A DNA stretch of 61,391 bases, from assembly GCA_003598015.1 (NCBI GenBank), contig QZKE01000096.1, forward strand, positions 1 to 61,391, read 5' to 3'. The DNA comes from Actinomycetota bacterium. Lineage in GTDB: Bacteria > Actinomycetota > Geothermincolia > Geothermincolales > RBG-13-55-18. Below the pieces are notes generated by a model. It searched no databases. It had not been told where the DNA came from and was given only the letters and a program-made list of their open reading frames with translations. The position numbers were made by a program, and so were the translations under genes. Shown piece by piece: positions 49,792-59,011 of this stretch. The number at the start of each line of letters is the position of its first letter. The stretch's first letter is position 1.

Positions 49792-49975
49792 ACGATATCA
49801 AATCTCGAGTAGAATAAGGTTCAGGTGTTCAGGATATCGGATCGGTCATCATTGTCTTTATAGTCTGTGTCGCGAAGTCACCATGCGGGAGAGGATGGAG
49901 AGGATTTGGAATAAGGCAAGAGAAAGGCAGGACCCGGTTTAAGGGCTGTGCCGACGGAGCAAAGGAGGATGGAGT

Positions 49976-50317
49976 ATGTACGAGATGACCGCCTACTGCG
50001 GCCTGGAATGCGGGGAATGCCCCGCCTACCTGGCCACACAGAAAGACGACATGGGAGCCCTGGCCAAAGTGGCCGAGGAATGGAGCAAGCAGTTTGGCAT
50101 GGAGATCCCCGCCGAAACCATCATCTGCGACGGATGCAAGTCAGGCAAGAGGCTTTGCTCCTACTGCGCCATGTGCCAGGTGCGTGGCTGCGCCGAGGCC
50201 AGGGAGATCCCGACTTGTGGTCACTGCGGGGACTACGTATGCGAGATGCTGCAGGTTAACCCGGGCTTCGCTTCCGGAGGAAAGGACAACCTGGATAAGC
50301 TGAGAGAAAACCTGTAG
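49976..50317 (+). CDS. DUF3795 cysteine-rich protein
   Basis: Protein of 113 residues with 13 cysteines. It starts 'YCGLECGECPAY', the DUF3795 signature, followed by 'CDGCKSGKRLCSYCAMCQVRGC' and 'CGHCGDYVC', enough ligands for two or three zinc or iron-sulfur sites. The family is frequent in anaerobes and has no assigned function. AAAGGAGG precedes the ATG. It is transcribed alone. Confidence 0.9.
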   Translation: MYEMTAYCGLECGECPAYLATQKDDMGALAKVAEEWSKQFGMEIPAETIICDGCKSGKRLCSYCAMCQVRGCAEAREIPTCGHCGDYVCEMLQVNPGFASGGKDNLDKLRENL

Positions 50318-50495
50318 AAGAAGATATTTTCTGGCACCGCAGGAGACGCTCGATCCCGGTCCGGGTCGGAATGCCGCAAAGGTATATCTACATATGTCGG
50401 CCCCCCCACCCCTCTTTGCCTCGGCACGAGTGTTACGTTATGGGTAGGCCCCCGTCCTCCCTCGAGCTGCGGGCTGGGGAATGCGGTCCACGGAC

Positions 50496-50501
50496 TACAA
50501 T
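50496..50501 (+). promoter_or_regulatory. -10 box before endonuclease IV
   Basis: TACAAT ends six bases before the ATG at 50508, the same spacing as at 19823 and 43500. AGGAAC between them could also act as a weak ribosome site. Confidence 0.45.
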
Positions 50502-50507
50502 AGGAAC

Positions 50508-51347
50508 ATGAGAGCAGGGTTCCATGTGAGTATAACCGGGGGATTGCCCAAGGCCGTGGACCGGGCGGTCGAGCGTGGATGCGAGGCCATGCAGGTATTC
50601 GTTTCCAATCCACGGGGATGGAAGCACTCCGATATCCTGCCCTCGGACATAGCGGCCTTCCGCGCCCGCTGTGAGGAGGAAGGCATAAACCCGGTGTTCG
50701 TCCATACCATCTACCTCATCAACCTTGCGGCTCCGTCGCCCGAGATCCGGGAACGCTCGACGGACGCACTGGTGATGAACATGAGGGCGGCGGCGGCGTT
50801 GGGGTCCTCTGCCGTGGTGACCCACGTGGGCAGCCATGGCGGGGAGGGGGAAGACATCGGGATCGCCAGAGTCGTTGCATCCCTGCAGGCCGCATTCGCG
50901 CGTTGCGAGGGACCCGTTCCCATACTGCTCGAAACCACCGCGGGCTCGGGAAACAGCGTAGGGCATGGCTTTTCCCAACTGGGCAGGATCGTCAAGGCCT
51001 TCGCGGGCGACGTCCGGCTTGGCTTATGTCTCGATACCTGCCATGCATTCGCGGCGGGATACGAGTTGCGTACAGAGCAGGGGCTGCGGGAGACGCTGGA
51101 AGAACTGGAAAGGGAAGTGGGCCTGGAGCGCCTCAAGCTGATTCATGCCAACGACAGCAAGGGGGACCTGGGTTCCCGCCTTGACCGCCACGAACACATC
51201 GGCGAGGGAAAGCTGGGCAAGGGCGCCTTCGCGCTCATGGCCGGCCACCCTGCCCTGGGCGACCTGCCCTGGATCCTCGAGACGCCCGGGAGGTCGGCGG
51301 ACATGGATCGTGAGAACCTGCGCCGCCTACGTTCTTTCGTCCCGTAA
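50508..51347 (+). CDS. nfo: Endonuclease IV (apurinic/apyrimidinic)
   Basis: TIM-barrel AP endonuclease of 279 residues with three zinc ions. Metal motifs include 'GFHVSI.GG', 'NPRGW', 'VTHVGSHGGEG', 'LLETTAGSGNSVGH', 'GLCLDTCHAFAAGY' and 'HANDSKGDLGSRLDRHEHIGEG', and the last 'ILETPG'. It cuts DNA 5' to abasic sites in base excision repair. The ATG at 50508 begins the barrel; the ATG at 50481 would add nine residues and lie in the promoter. A stem-loop follows the stop. Confidence 0.95.
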   Translation: MRAGFHVSITGGLPKAVDRAVERGCEAMQVFVSNPRGWKHSDILPSDIAAFRARCEEEGINPVFVHTIYLINLAAPSPEIRERSTDALVMNMRAAAALGSSAVVTHVGSHGGEGEDIGIARVVASLQAAFARCEGPVPILLETTAGSGNSVGHGFSQLGRIVKAFAGDVRLGLCLDTCHAFAAGYELRTEQGLRETLEELEREVGLERLKLIHANDSKGDLGSRLDRHEHIGEGKLGKGAFALMAGHPALGDLPWILETPGRSADMDRENLRRLRSFVP

Positions 51348-51355
51348 GGAAAAGG

Positions 51356-51380
51356 GCCCGCGGCATGGATGACCGTGGGC
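51356..51380 (+). terminator. Stem-loop after nfo
   Basis: GCCCGCGG (51356-51363) pairs with CCGTGGGC (51373-51380) through one G-U pair over a 9-base loop, followed by TGTTAT. It starts nine bases after the stop. Confidence 0.6.
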
Positions 51381-51466
51381 TGTTATCCTGGATGTTCACA
51401 TGATAGCCTTGATGACGAAAATATAAGTACCCGGGACTATAATGGATGTGGGAAAGGAATATAGCG

Positions 51467-51886
51467 ATGGCGGTAATACACAAACAGCTCGACTTAGAGA
51501 CGCAAGGCGACGCCCATATCGTGGAGATCACCGAGGAACTCTCGCTCATGTTGAAGGAAACCGGCCTCGAGAGCGGCTTGATGAACGTATTCGTCCCGGG
51601 CGCGACCGGTGCGGTCACCACGCTGGAACACGAACCCGGCGTCTGCCATGATTTCCGCGAGCTGTTCGACTTCATCGCTCCCGTGGATCGCGATTATCAT
51701 CACAACCAGAGGGGTATCGATTCCAACGGCCATTCCCATGTCCGTGCAGGCTTGTTGGGGCCGTCCCTGACGGTTCCCTTCGATGCGGGTGCGCCTCAAC
51801 TCGGCAGATGGCAGCAGGTAGTCTTCGTCGATTTTGATGAGGTGCCCAGGTCCCGCACGCTCATGGTCACCTTCGTCGGGGAGTAA
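51467..51886 (+). CDS. YjbQ/UPF0047 family protein
   Basis: Protein of 139 residues, the family's typical length. The motif 'GLMNVFVPGATGAVTTLEHEPG' with the conserved acidic residues, 'HSHVRAGLLGPSLTVPF' with the histidine pair, and 'LGRWQQVVFVDFDEVPRSRTL' define the family. Members have secondary thiamine-phosphate synthase activity or act in RNA-related housekeeping; the biological role is uncertain. GGAAAGGA lies before the ATG at 51467, and a TATAAT is at 51438-51443. It precedes lysA by 18 bases and is probably co-transcribed. Confidence 0.92.
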   Translation: MAVIHKQLDLETQGDAHIVEITEELSLMLKETGLESGLMNVFVPGATGAVTTLEHEPGVCHDFRELFDFIAPVDRDYHHNQRGIDSNGHSHVRAGLLGPSLTVPFDAGAPQLGRWQQVVFVDFDEVPRSRTLMVTFVGE

Positions 51887-51904
51887 GGCGGGTGCATAGC
51901 TCAT

Positions 51905-53152
51905 ATGCATGACTTCAATTTCGTGAACGGCGAACTCTTCTGCGAGGAGGTGCCGCTCCAGCGCATCGCCGCAGAGGCGGGAACACCCGTCTACATCTAC
52001 AGCCGCCGCACCCTGCGCGACCATTACCGCGGTTTGAAAGAAGCCTTTTCGGGCCTGCCCCACCTCATATGTTATTCCGTGAAGGCCAACTCCAACCTGG
52101 CCGTGCTGTCGACCCTCGCCGGGGAAGGGGCGGGCGCGGATATCGTCTCGGGAGGAGAGCTTTACCGCGCCCTCAAGGTGGGCATGGCGGCGGAAAAGGT
52201 CGTCTACGCGGGCATAGGCAAGACCGCGGAGGAGATGGCCTACGCGCTTAAATCGGGCATACTGATGTTCAACGTGGAGTCGACCACGGAATTGGAGGCC
52301 CTCGACCGCGTGGCCGGCGAACACGGAACGAAGGCGCGCATTGCACTGAGGGTCAATCCCGACGTGGATGCGCAGACCCACCCTTATATCGCAACCGGGC
52401 TCAAGGAGGCCAAGTTCGGCATCGGGATAGATGATGCTCTGGCGGTCTACGAGTATGCCGCCTCATTGCCCAACGTGGAGGTTGCAGGTGTCCACCAGCA
52501 TATCGGTTCTCAGATAACCCAGGTAGGACCGTTCCGGGAGAGCCTCTCCATCATCGGGGAACTGTTGCAACGGCTGCAGGAGAAGGGTATTCCCGTCCGC
52601 TATATAAATATCGGGGGTGGTTTCGGAATACCCTACCGGCAGGAGGATGTACCCTATCCCAGTGACTATGCCCGGGAGCTCGAGCCCATACTGAAGGAGT
52701 CCGGCTGCACGGTTATACTGGAGATCGGGCGTATGATCGTGGGCAATGCAGGCATATTGTTGACGAAGGTACTATACAGAAAAAGTACGGGGGAGAAAGA
52801 TTTCCTGGTGGTAGACGCGGCGATGAACGATCTCATCCGGCCGAGCCTGTACGGTTCCTTCCACGAGATCACCCCCGTGCTGCAAAGCGAGCGGGAGGAT
52901 GAGACCGTGGATGTCGTCGGGCCCGTCTGCGAATCCAGCGACTTTCTAGCCAGGGATCGGGCGCTGCCGCATACCGAACCGGGAGAGCTGCTCGCGGTGA
53001 TGAGCGCGGGCGCCTATGCGTTTGCCATGTCCTCCAACTATAACTCGCGCCGCCGCGCTGCCGAGGTCATGGTAGACGGCGACCGCTTCGGCGTGGTCAG
53101 GGAAAGAGAGGCCTATGAGGATCTGGTACGCGGGGAACGGGCCTGGGACTGA
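51905..53152 (+). CDS. lysA: Diaminopimelate decarboxylase
   Basis: Fold-III PLP decarboxylase of 415 residues, the last step of lysine synthesis. The Schiff-base lysine is Lys60 in CYSVKANSN. 'HQHIGSQI' and 'NIGGGFGIPY' bind PLP phosphate, and 'CESSDFLARDR' carries the active-site Cys from the partner subunit. Oddity: the usual 'EPGR' motif is 'EIGR' (ILEIGRMIVGNAG); the arginine that matters for substrate binding is kept. It follows YjbQ at 18 bases. The ATG has only a weak GGCGGGTG site. With dapA at 13525 it supports lysine and DAP synthesis. Confidence 0.96.
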   Translation: MHDFNFVNGELFCEEVPLQRIAAEAGTPVYIYSRRTLRDHYRGLKEAFSGLPHLICYSVKANSNLAVLSTLAGEGAGADIVSGGELYRALKVGMAAEKVVYAGIGKTAEEMAYALKSGILMFNVESTTELEALDRVAGEHGTKARIALRVNPDVDAQTHPYIATGLKEAKFGIGIDDALAVYEYAASLPNVEVAGVHQHIGSQITQVGPFRESLSIIGELLQRLQEKGIPVRYINIGGGFGIPYRQEDVPYPSDYARELEPILKESGCTVILEIGRMIVGNAGILLTKVLYRKSTGEKDFLVVDAAMNDLIRPSLYGSFHEITPVLQSEREDETVDVVGPVCESSDFLARDRALPHTEPGELLAVMSAGAYAFAMSSNYNSRRRAAEVMVDGDRFGVVREREAYEDLVRGERAWD

Positions 53153-53291
53153 TCGCCGCGGCTATGCACGCTACAGAGACGATCTACCTGTGGCAAGCGG
53201 GAGGTGAAAAGAAATACAGGAGGGAAGCGCGGAGATCGGTATCGCTCATACCGGGGAGAGGACCACTCCCCCCGACACCCCCTATTTCATC

Positions 53292-54050
53292 TTGAAGATG
53301 AAGGAGGGTGGCAGTCCGTCCGGGCTGGTATTCGCGGCCGGGGTGTGCTCGGAGAGTGTGGGCCTCGAGGAGCTCGAGGTGAGGCGCTACGCTATCTCGC
53401 TGCTGTACGAGTTCTTCAAACAGAGGGGACGCGATCTCAAGGTCCCGGACTATCGCCGCATGCTCACGCGCATCTTCAACCACATCCACAATTACATCGC
53501 CGAGAAGTGGTCCGAGCAGGGCCTCGAGCTGGACCTCGCGGTGGCCATCGCCACCACCACAACCGTCTATGCAGCCCGCAGCGGCAGGGGAGAACTGTTC
53601 CTCTTCCATGAGGGGGAGGCGCGAGCCGTTTTCCGGGAAGGCGGAGACCACGCGGCGCTGCTTGGTTCCGATCGCGGGGAGGAGATGGAGGTAGTGGTGG
53701 AGGAGGCGCGACTCCAGTCCGGGGACATCGCGGTGTTGTGCGATCCCGTGGTGACCGAGGTGATAGGGCCTCGCGATGTGACGCTTATCCTGCGACGCGC
53801 TTCCGATCCCGCCAAGGCCTCCCTGTTCCTGTCGGCTATCGCCGAACGCAAGGGAGCGGAGGCCCCACTTACCGCTCTGATATGGGCGGTCCCAAACTAC
53901 CAGGGTGCGGCCATATTGACCGGCGAGACACCTCCTGCGAAGCCTCCGGAAACAGACGAGCTGAAGACAGCGGCAATAGACGAAGACGAGGCACCCGCCG
54001 ATATCGCCAAGAAACAATGGTTGAGCAAGTGGAGGCGCCGCAAGGAATAG
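53292..54050 (+). CDS. Degenerate PP2C-like protein (pseudophosphatase)
   Basis: Soluble protein of 252 residues or more. The order of strands and helices follows PP2C ('DLAVAIATTTTVYAARSGRGELFLFHEGEA', 'LQSGDIAVLCDPVVTEVI', 'LTALIWAVP'). The metal-binding aspartates are gone: the usual GDSR, SDG and DN motifs read GRGE, CDP and AEAP. It is therefore probably a non-catalytic binding protein. A TTG at 53292 is the first ordinary start, but family-like sequence (EIGIAHTGERTTPPDTPYF) continues in frame back to 53208. An excellent GGGAGGTG site lies seven bases before an ATA at 53214, so true initiation may be at AUA or the base may be an error. The charged C-terminal tail ends inside a palindrome shared with the next gene. 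Confidence 0.7.
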   Translation: MKMKEGGSPSGLVFAAGVCSESVGLEELEVRRYAISLLYEFFKQRGRDLKVPDYRRMLTRIFNHIHNYIAEKWSEQGLELDLAVAIATTTTVYAARSGRGELFLFHEGEARAVFREGGDHAALLGSDRGEEMEVVVEEARLQSGDIAVLCDPVVTEVIGPRDVTLILRRASDPAKASLFLSAIAERKGAEAPLTALIWAVPNYQGAAILTGETPPAKPPETDELKTAAIDEDEAPADIAKKQWLSKWRRRKE

Positions 54051-54140
54051 GGGTCGTATCTTCGATCTTCGATTCGAACAACAAAAAGACATTATTGTTG
54101 GGCTTAGAGGTAAAACCGAAGATCGAAGATACGACCCCTA
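54048..54140. terminator. 24-base perfect palindrome carrying both stop codons
   Basis: The arm TAGGGGTCGTATC… (54048-54071) is the exact reverse complement of 54117-54140. Its first three bases are the TAG stop of the plus-strand gene, and the mirror-image last three are the TAG stop of the minus-strand HPS-RraA gene. A smaller AACAA/TTGTT pair lies in the loop. It can form a strong hairpin in both transcripts, acting as a shared bidirectional terminator or 3'-end stabiliser. Confidence 0.85.
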
Positions 54141-55433
54141 CTTCTTTTCCCATTTCTCCAGGTAGGCAACCTGGGAAAGGGTGGAACCGGCCTCGATCTC
54201 GCCGCGCAGGCGGTTCTCCTTCTCCAGCACGTCCATGGCGCGGTTGGCGATCTCCACGACCTTGTCCCTGGGGATGACCATCACGCCGTCGTCGTCACCC
54301 ACTATCCAGTCGCCGGGGAATATGCGCCTGCCACCGACCTTGACGGGGACGTTGATCTCCCCGAAGCCCTTGGGCTCACCGGCGGTGGGCGATACAAGGC
54401 GGGAAAAGGCGGGGAAGTCGAGGGCGCGTATCTCCACGGTATCGCGGATGGCCCCGTCGATAACCACGCCGGCCACCTTTCTCTGGATGCAACTGTGGGT
54501 AGCCAGCTCACCCCAGAGCGCGGGCCCCATTCCACCCGCGTCTATGACGATCACGTCGCCTTCGTCCGCGAGGTCGATGGCTTCCACGGGTTTGGCCCAG
54601 TCCCCGGGGTAGGAGCGCACCGTCAATGCGGGTCCCGCCATTTTCATGCCGGGGCTGATGGGAAGGATGCTCTCCAGTTCGCCGGAGCGATGCATGGCAT
54701 CGGATATGTTGGGCGTTGATACGCGCATGAGGATCTCCCGCACGTTTTCCAGGTCGACCCTCTTATAGAGATGCGTCTCAACCGCTTCCCCGGTGAGGAT
54801 GGCCTGCTTGATCTCCTCCGCCGCTTTGCGGGCGTCCTTGCTCTTGATTATCGCTCCGCCGACGATGACGATATCCGCGCCGCTCTGCACCGCTCTCGCC
54901 GCCGTCTCGGAGTTGATGCCGCCCGCCACGGCGATGGGGATATCGACGGCGTTGGCGACAACCTTCAGCCTTTCGAAAGGATCTCCGCCGTGCATCTGTA
55001 CGTCTATGGCCGTATGCACCGCGATATAGTCGGCTCCCGCCGCTTCCGCGGCGCGGGCACGGTCTACGATATCCCCGACCTCGATAAGGTCCACCACGAT
55101 CTCGGCGCCGTAGTTCCTGGCCGCCTCCACGCATTCCCTCACCGTGGCGTCTGAGGCCGCTCCCAGGACGTCTATGATGTTCGCGCCGGCCTTGGCGGCA
55201 ACCTCTACCTCCGCTCTTCCGGCGTCCATGGTCTTCATGTCCGCGACGATCACGTGATTGGGGAAGCGCTGGCGCAAGGCGCGCACCGCATTGAGTCCCT
55301 CGCTCTTGATCAACGGTGTCCCGGCTTCGATCCAGTCCGCGCCGCCCTCGACCGCCTCCTCGGCGACCTGGATAGCCCTTTCGAGGTCCACGAAGTCGAG
55401 CGCCAGCTGCAGAATGGGTTCTCTAGGTTTCAT
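54138..55433 (-). CDS. Hexulose-6-phosphate synthase fused to RraA-like domain
   Basis: Protein of 431 residues with two domains. Residues about 5-215 are an OMP-decarboxylase-superfamily barrel with the HPS motifs 'LQLALDFVDLERA' and 'VADMKTMDAGRAEVE' (DxKxxD) and a phosphate site ('IAVAGGINSETA', 'IVIVGGAII'). It would condense formaldehyde and ribulose-5-phosphate, or run backward to make pentoses. Residues about 228-431 are RraA/aldolase-like with 'GALDFPAF'-type and 'GDWIVGDDDGVMVIPR' motifs, a fold that includes oxaloacetate/HMG aldolases. The fusion is known from archaea and some anaerobes. No PHI isomerase gene is nearby. Its stop codon lies in the palindrome at 54048. Confidence 0.92.
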   Translation of the reverse strand: MKPREPILQLALDFVDLERAIQVAEEAVEGGADWIEAGTPLIKSEGLNAVRALRQRFPNHVIVADMKTMDAGRAEVEVAAKAGANIIDVLGAASDATVRECVEAARNYGAEIVVDLIEVGDIVDRARAAEAAGADYIAVHTAIDVQMHGGDPFERLKVVANAVDIPIAVAGGINSETAARAVQSGADIVIVGGAIIKSKDARKAAEEIKQAILTGEAVETHLYKRVDLENVREILMRVSTPNISDAMHRSGELESILPISPGMKMAGPALTVRSYPGDWAKPVEAIDLADEGDVIVIDAGGMGPALWGELATHSCIQRKVAGVVIDGAIRDTVEIRALDFPAFSRLVSPTAGEPKGFGEINVPVKVGGRRIFPGDWIVGDDDGVMVIPRDKVVEIANRAMDVLEKENRLRGEIEAGSTLSQVAYLEKWEKK

Positions 55434-55606
55434 AGCTGGATTATATCACGGTAACAGCGTGTGTCCGCGGCCGCTGCAGGGAGACCCAGGTCTGGACGCT
55501 TAGGTGGGGTAATGGGGCCGGGTTAAGGCCCTGGCGTCCCGAGGCCGCTGCTTCTGACGCAAATCCCGACCCCGCCCTGCGGGTAACAGGACGTGGTGAA
55601 CGCGTC

Positions 55607-56413
55607 CTACGACCCGGGATCGACCTCCCCATAACCCTCTTTGTAGCCCTTATCATATCCGTCCTTGAAACCCCGCTGGCGCTCTTCGCTCCCGATCAGG
55701 TCGTATAGGTTTATCTCAGGGAGATACCCATAGTCGGCCTTCTTGTCCAGTTCGCCGTTGGTATACCCCTTCTTATAACCTTCCTGGAAGCCATAATCGT
55801 AATCGGATTGCTCGGTATATGGTTTTGAATCCACGGCCTTCTGGTTGTCGCGATAGCCGTCCTTATACCCTGCTATCCAGCCCTCTATGTATCTCTGGGT
55901 CTCGCCGCTGCAGTAGCGATCGACAGTGCTGCTTTGGGGGGTATCGAAACCCGAGCCGGCTTGCGCTTCCTTTCTGCCCACATTGTAGCCACCCGCGTAT
56001 CCCCTCTGGTAATCATCCTCTTTCAGGTCGTATCCGATTACGGCCTGCTCCCCGGGCCTTTTTAATTCCGCGACGGCTTGATGGTACCAGTCGTATTCCG
56101 ATCTCGAACCGCCTTTCTGGGCCGTTTTCCAGCCGTAGTCGTATCCCTCGTTGAAACCCCGCCAGTAGCCGCTGGAATATATGAAGCCCCCGTTGAGGTT
56201 CTTCTTCAGGGAGGGAGAGTACGACTCCCCCCTGCTTGCTTCGCCGTAGCCCTCGCTGGCGCCGGAGTTGAAGCCGCTATGGTAGCCGACTTTAATCCGT
56301 TCGTCTTTGCAATCCACCATGACGACTCCCCGCTTGCTGTTCTGGCATCCAGGTACCAGCAGGGAGAGCAATACCGTCAGTGATACTATGGTCAGAGACC
56401 AAGGCCTTCTCAT
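55607..56413 (-). CDS. Lipoprotein with Gly-Tyr-rich repeats
   Basis: Predicted lipoprotein of 268 residues (lipobox LVPGC, Cys23). The mature part has a dozen or so tetrads and octads of the type GYxxGYxxG or GYDKGYKEG from about 40 to the end (for example 'GYHSGFNSGASEGYGEAS', 'GFQEGYKKGYTNGE'). Repeats of this kind occur in putative extracellular or spore-like coat proteins and may form stacked helical or amyloid-like layers. I do not recognise a named family. It is transcribed alone, divergent from hom. Bases 55434-55606 show only GC-rich sequence. Confidence 0.75.
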   Translation of the reverse strand: MRRPWSLTIVSLTVLLSLLVPGCQNSKRGVVMVDCKDERIKVGYHSGFNSGASEGYGEASRGESYSPSLKKNLNGGFIYSSGYWRGFNEGYDYGWKTAQKGGSRSEYDWYHQAVAELKRPGEQAVIGYDLKEDDYQRGYAGGYNVGRKEAQAGSGFDTPQSSTVDRYCSGETQRYIEGWIAGYKDGYRDNQKAVDSKPYTEQSDYDYGFQEGYKKGYTNGELDKKADYGYLPEINLYDLIGSEERQRGFKDGYDKGYKEGYGEVDPGS

Positions 56414-56552
56414 TGCGCGGACTCCCCGAAGCCGAAAGCAACATCCGGATCAGACCGAGAAGCTTCCATACCGTCAAAATCCCCTGCAAAGATTATATAA
56501 CCAGAAGCCGGAGGTGAAAACTCGTATACCGCTGCAGAACAGGCGAATAACC

Positions 56553-56561
56553 TGGTAGAAT
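56553..56561 (+). promoter_or_regulatory. Extended -10 promoter of hom
   Basis: TGGTAGAAT (TGn plus TAGAAT at 56556-56561), identical to that at 25604. It lies 35 bases before the ATG at 56596 and drives the hom-thrC-apgM run. Confidence 0.55.
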
Positions 56562-56595
56562 AATGCTGTTTAGATGAGAAAGAGATGGGGGAGAG

Positions 56596-57939
56596 ATGGT
56601 GAAAAGAGACAGGATCATCCGCGTAGGCCAGATAGGCTGCGGTACGGTGGGCTCCGGGGTCATCCGTATATTGCAGGACAACGCGGGAGCCATCTCGAGG
56701 CGTACGGGCTGCGAGATACGGGTCGTACGCATCGCGGTAAAGGACCTGGCGGATGCGCGCTACGTGGAAGTACCCGAGGGGATGCTGACCATTCATGCCG
56801 GGGACGTGATCGAGGACCCAGAGATAGACATCATGGTGGAGGTCATGGGCGGGATCGAGCCCGCGCGCTCCTTCATCCTCGAGGCTTTCGCGGCGGGGAA
56901 ACACGTTGTGTCGGCTAACAAAGAACTCATGAGCACTCACGGCGGAGAGATCCTGCGGGCAGCCGAAGGAGCGGGAGTGGACATCGCTTTCGAGGCCAGC
57001 GTGGGAGGGGGGATACCCATCCTGCTCCCGCTGAAGCAGAGCCTGGCCGGGAACGCCGTAAACCAGATACTCGGCATAGTGAACGGGACCACCAACTACG
57101 TGTTGTCGCGTATGACGCAGGAGGGGCTCTCCTTTTCCCAGGCCATAACCAAGGCACAGTCGCTGGGGTACGCCGAGGCCGATCCCAGCGCCGATGTGGA
57201 GGGCAGGGACGCAGCCGCGAAGCTCGCCATCCTCGCCTCCATGGCATTCAACTCGCGCGTCACCCTGGATGACGTCTATGCCGAGGGCATCACGGGCATC
57301 ACTTCGGACGACATCGCATTCGGGAGGGATCTGGGTTACGTCATCAAGCTCCTGGCCGTGGCCAAGGACGAGATGGACGGCATCAGCGTACGCGTACACC
57401 CCACCATGATCCCCGCCAACCACCCGCTGGCGACGGTGCGGGACGAGAACAACGCCATCTTCGTGTCCGGTGACGCCGTGGGAGAGCTTATGTTCTACGG
57501 CAAAGGGGCCGGCTCGCTGCCGGCGGCCAGCGCCGTGGTCGGCGATGTAATCTCCATAGCGCGCAACATGCTCTCGGGCGGGCATATGGTTGGATGCACC
57601 TGCTTCTACGAAAAACCCATAAAGAACATGGCGGATGTTGTCTGCCGTTACTTCATGATCTTCGATGTGCCCGACCGGCCGGGGGTGCTGGCCAGGATCG
57701 CCGGCGTGTTCGGGGACAACGAGGTCAGCATTAAATCGGTCATACAGCACGGTATGGGGAAGGAAGCGCGCATCGTCCTTATCACCCACGCCGTGCGGGA
57801 GGAGAGCCTCCGCGCCACGGTGAGGGGGCTGGAAGAGCTGGAGGCGGTAAACCGCATCGTCAGCGTGATCAGGGTTGAAGACCCCGAGGTGGAGGAGGCC
57901 CAGGGGACGGAAAACCGCGCTGCGTCCCGTAAGGAGTAA
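56596..57939 (+). CDS. hom: Homoserine dehydrogenase with ACT domain
   Basis: Enzyme of 447 residues that reduces aspartate semialdehyde to homoserine. The NAD(P) motif is [13 protein letters not shown] (about 10-22); '[11 protein letters not shown]', '[12 protein letters not shown]' and '[14 protein letters not shown]' form the active site with the catalytic lysine in '[13 protein letters not shown]'. A C-terminal ACT domain ('[30 protein letters not shown]', about 355-430) suggests feedback by threonine. Only four bases separate it from thrC. Together with the apgM-type gene they form a threonine operon. Confidence 0.96.
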   Translation: MVKRDRIIRVGQIGCGTVGSGVIRILQDNAGAISRRTGCEIRVVRIAVKDLADARYVEVPEGMLTIHAGDVIEDPEIDIMVEVMGGIEPARSFILEAFAAGKHVVSANKELMSTHGGEILRAAEGAGVDIAFEASVGGGIPILLPLKQSLAGNAVNQILGIVNGTTNYVLSRMTQEGLSFSQAITKAQSLGYAEADPSADVEGRDAAAKLAILASMAFNSRVTLDDVYAEGITGITSDDIAFGRDLGYVIKLLAVAKDEMDGISVRVHPTMIPANHPLATVRDENNAIFVSGDAVGELMFYGKGAGSLPAASAVVGDVISIARNMLSGGHMVGCTCFYEKPIKNMADVVCRYFMIFDVPDRPGVLARIAGVFGDNEVSIKSVIQHGMGKEARIVLITHAVREESLRATVRGLEELEAVNRIVSVIRVEDPEVEEAQGTENRAASRKE

Positions 57940-57943
57940 AGTA

Positions 57944-59011
57944 TTGGTTTCTGCATGGAGGGGCGTCATCGCGTCATACCGCGAGTTCCTGCCGGTAGAC
58001 GCGCAGACGCCGGTGGTGACTTTGCTGGAGGGTAACACACCTCTGGTGGAGGCAGGGTACATCAGCGGACAGCTGGGGGCCAGCGTATACCTCAAGTACG
58101 AAGGCCTCAACCCTACCGGTTCTTTCAAGGACCGTGGAATGACCATGGCGATTTCCAAGGCGGTTGAGGAAGGCGCGAAGATGGTCATCTGCGCCTCCAC
58201 CGGCAACACCAGCGCCTCGGCGGCCGCCTACGCGGCCCGTGCCGGCATCGACTGCGCCGTACTGATCCCGAGTAAGGCCATAGCCCTGGGCAAACTGGCG
58301 CAGGCGCTGATCCACGGCGCCAAGGTCATCGCCATAGACGGCAACTTCGACCAGGCGCTGCAACTCGTACGCAAGATCAGCGAGGATTTCCCCATAGTCC
58401 TGGTGAACTCCCTCAACCCCTTCCGTATCGAGGGGCAGAAGACGGGGGCATTCGAGATATGCGATGTGCTGGGGCAGGCTCCCGATTACCATTTCATACC
58501 AGTCGGCAACGCCGGCAACATCACCGCCTACTGGCAGGGGTACCGGGAATATCACGAGGCGGGCAGGATCAACCGCCTCCCCCGCATGATGGGATGGCAG
58601 GCGGAAGGGGCGGCACCCATAGTGAGAGGATATCCCATCGAGGAGCCGGAAACACTGGCGACGGCGATCCGCATCGGAAATCCCGCCAGCTGGAAAAGGG
58701 CGGTCGCGGCGGCAGAAGAATCGCAGGGCCTTATCGATATGGTATCCGACGAGGAGATTCTCGATGCCTACCGCATACTGGCGGACCGCGAAGGCGTCTT
58801 CGTGGAGCCGGCGTCGGCGGCAAGCGTGGCCGGGTTATACAAGGCCTTCCGTCGCGGGGAACTGCCCCAGGGAGCACAGGTGGTATGCGTGCTCACCGGC
58901 CACGGCCTCAAGGATCCCGACTTGGCCGTAAGATGCGTGGAAGAGCCGGAGGCGGTACAGCCGCGCATGGAGGCGATACTGGAGAAGCTGGGTATGGAGT
59001 CACATCTTTGA
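57944..59011 (+). CDS. thrC: Threonine synthase
   Basis: PLP enzyme of 355 residues, short actinobacterial/archaeal type, making threonine from O-phosphohomoserine. The PLP lysine is Lys62 in PTGSFKDRG; '[18 protein letters not shown]' and '[15 protein letters not shown]' bind the cofactor phosphate and substrate. The start TTG 57944 has AAGGAG seven bases upstream; the earlier ATG at 57875 overlaps hom by 65 bases and has no homologous sequence. It follows hom by four bases. The apgM-like gene is 85 bases downstream. Confidence 0.95.
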   Translation: MVSAWRGVIASYREFLPVDAQTPVVTLLEGNTPLVEAGYISGQLGASVYLKYEGLNPTGSFKDRGMTMAISKAVEEGAKMVICASTGNTSASAAAYAARAGIDCAVLIPSKAIALGKLAQALIHGAKVIAIDGNFDQALQLVRKISEDFPIVLVNSLNPFRIEGQKTGAFEICDVLGQAPDYHFIPVGNAGNITAYWQGYREYHEAGRINRLPRMMGWQAEGAAPIVRGYPIEEPETLATAIRIGNPASWKRAVAAAEESQGLIDMVSDEEILDAYRILADREGVFVEPASAASVAGLYKAFRRGELPQGAQVVCVLTGHGLKDPDLAVRCVEEPEAVQPRMEAILEKLGMESHL

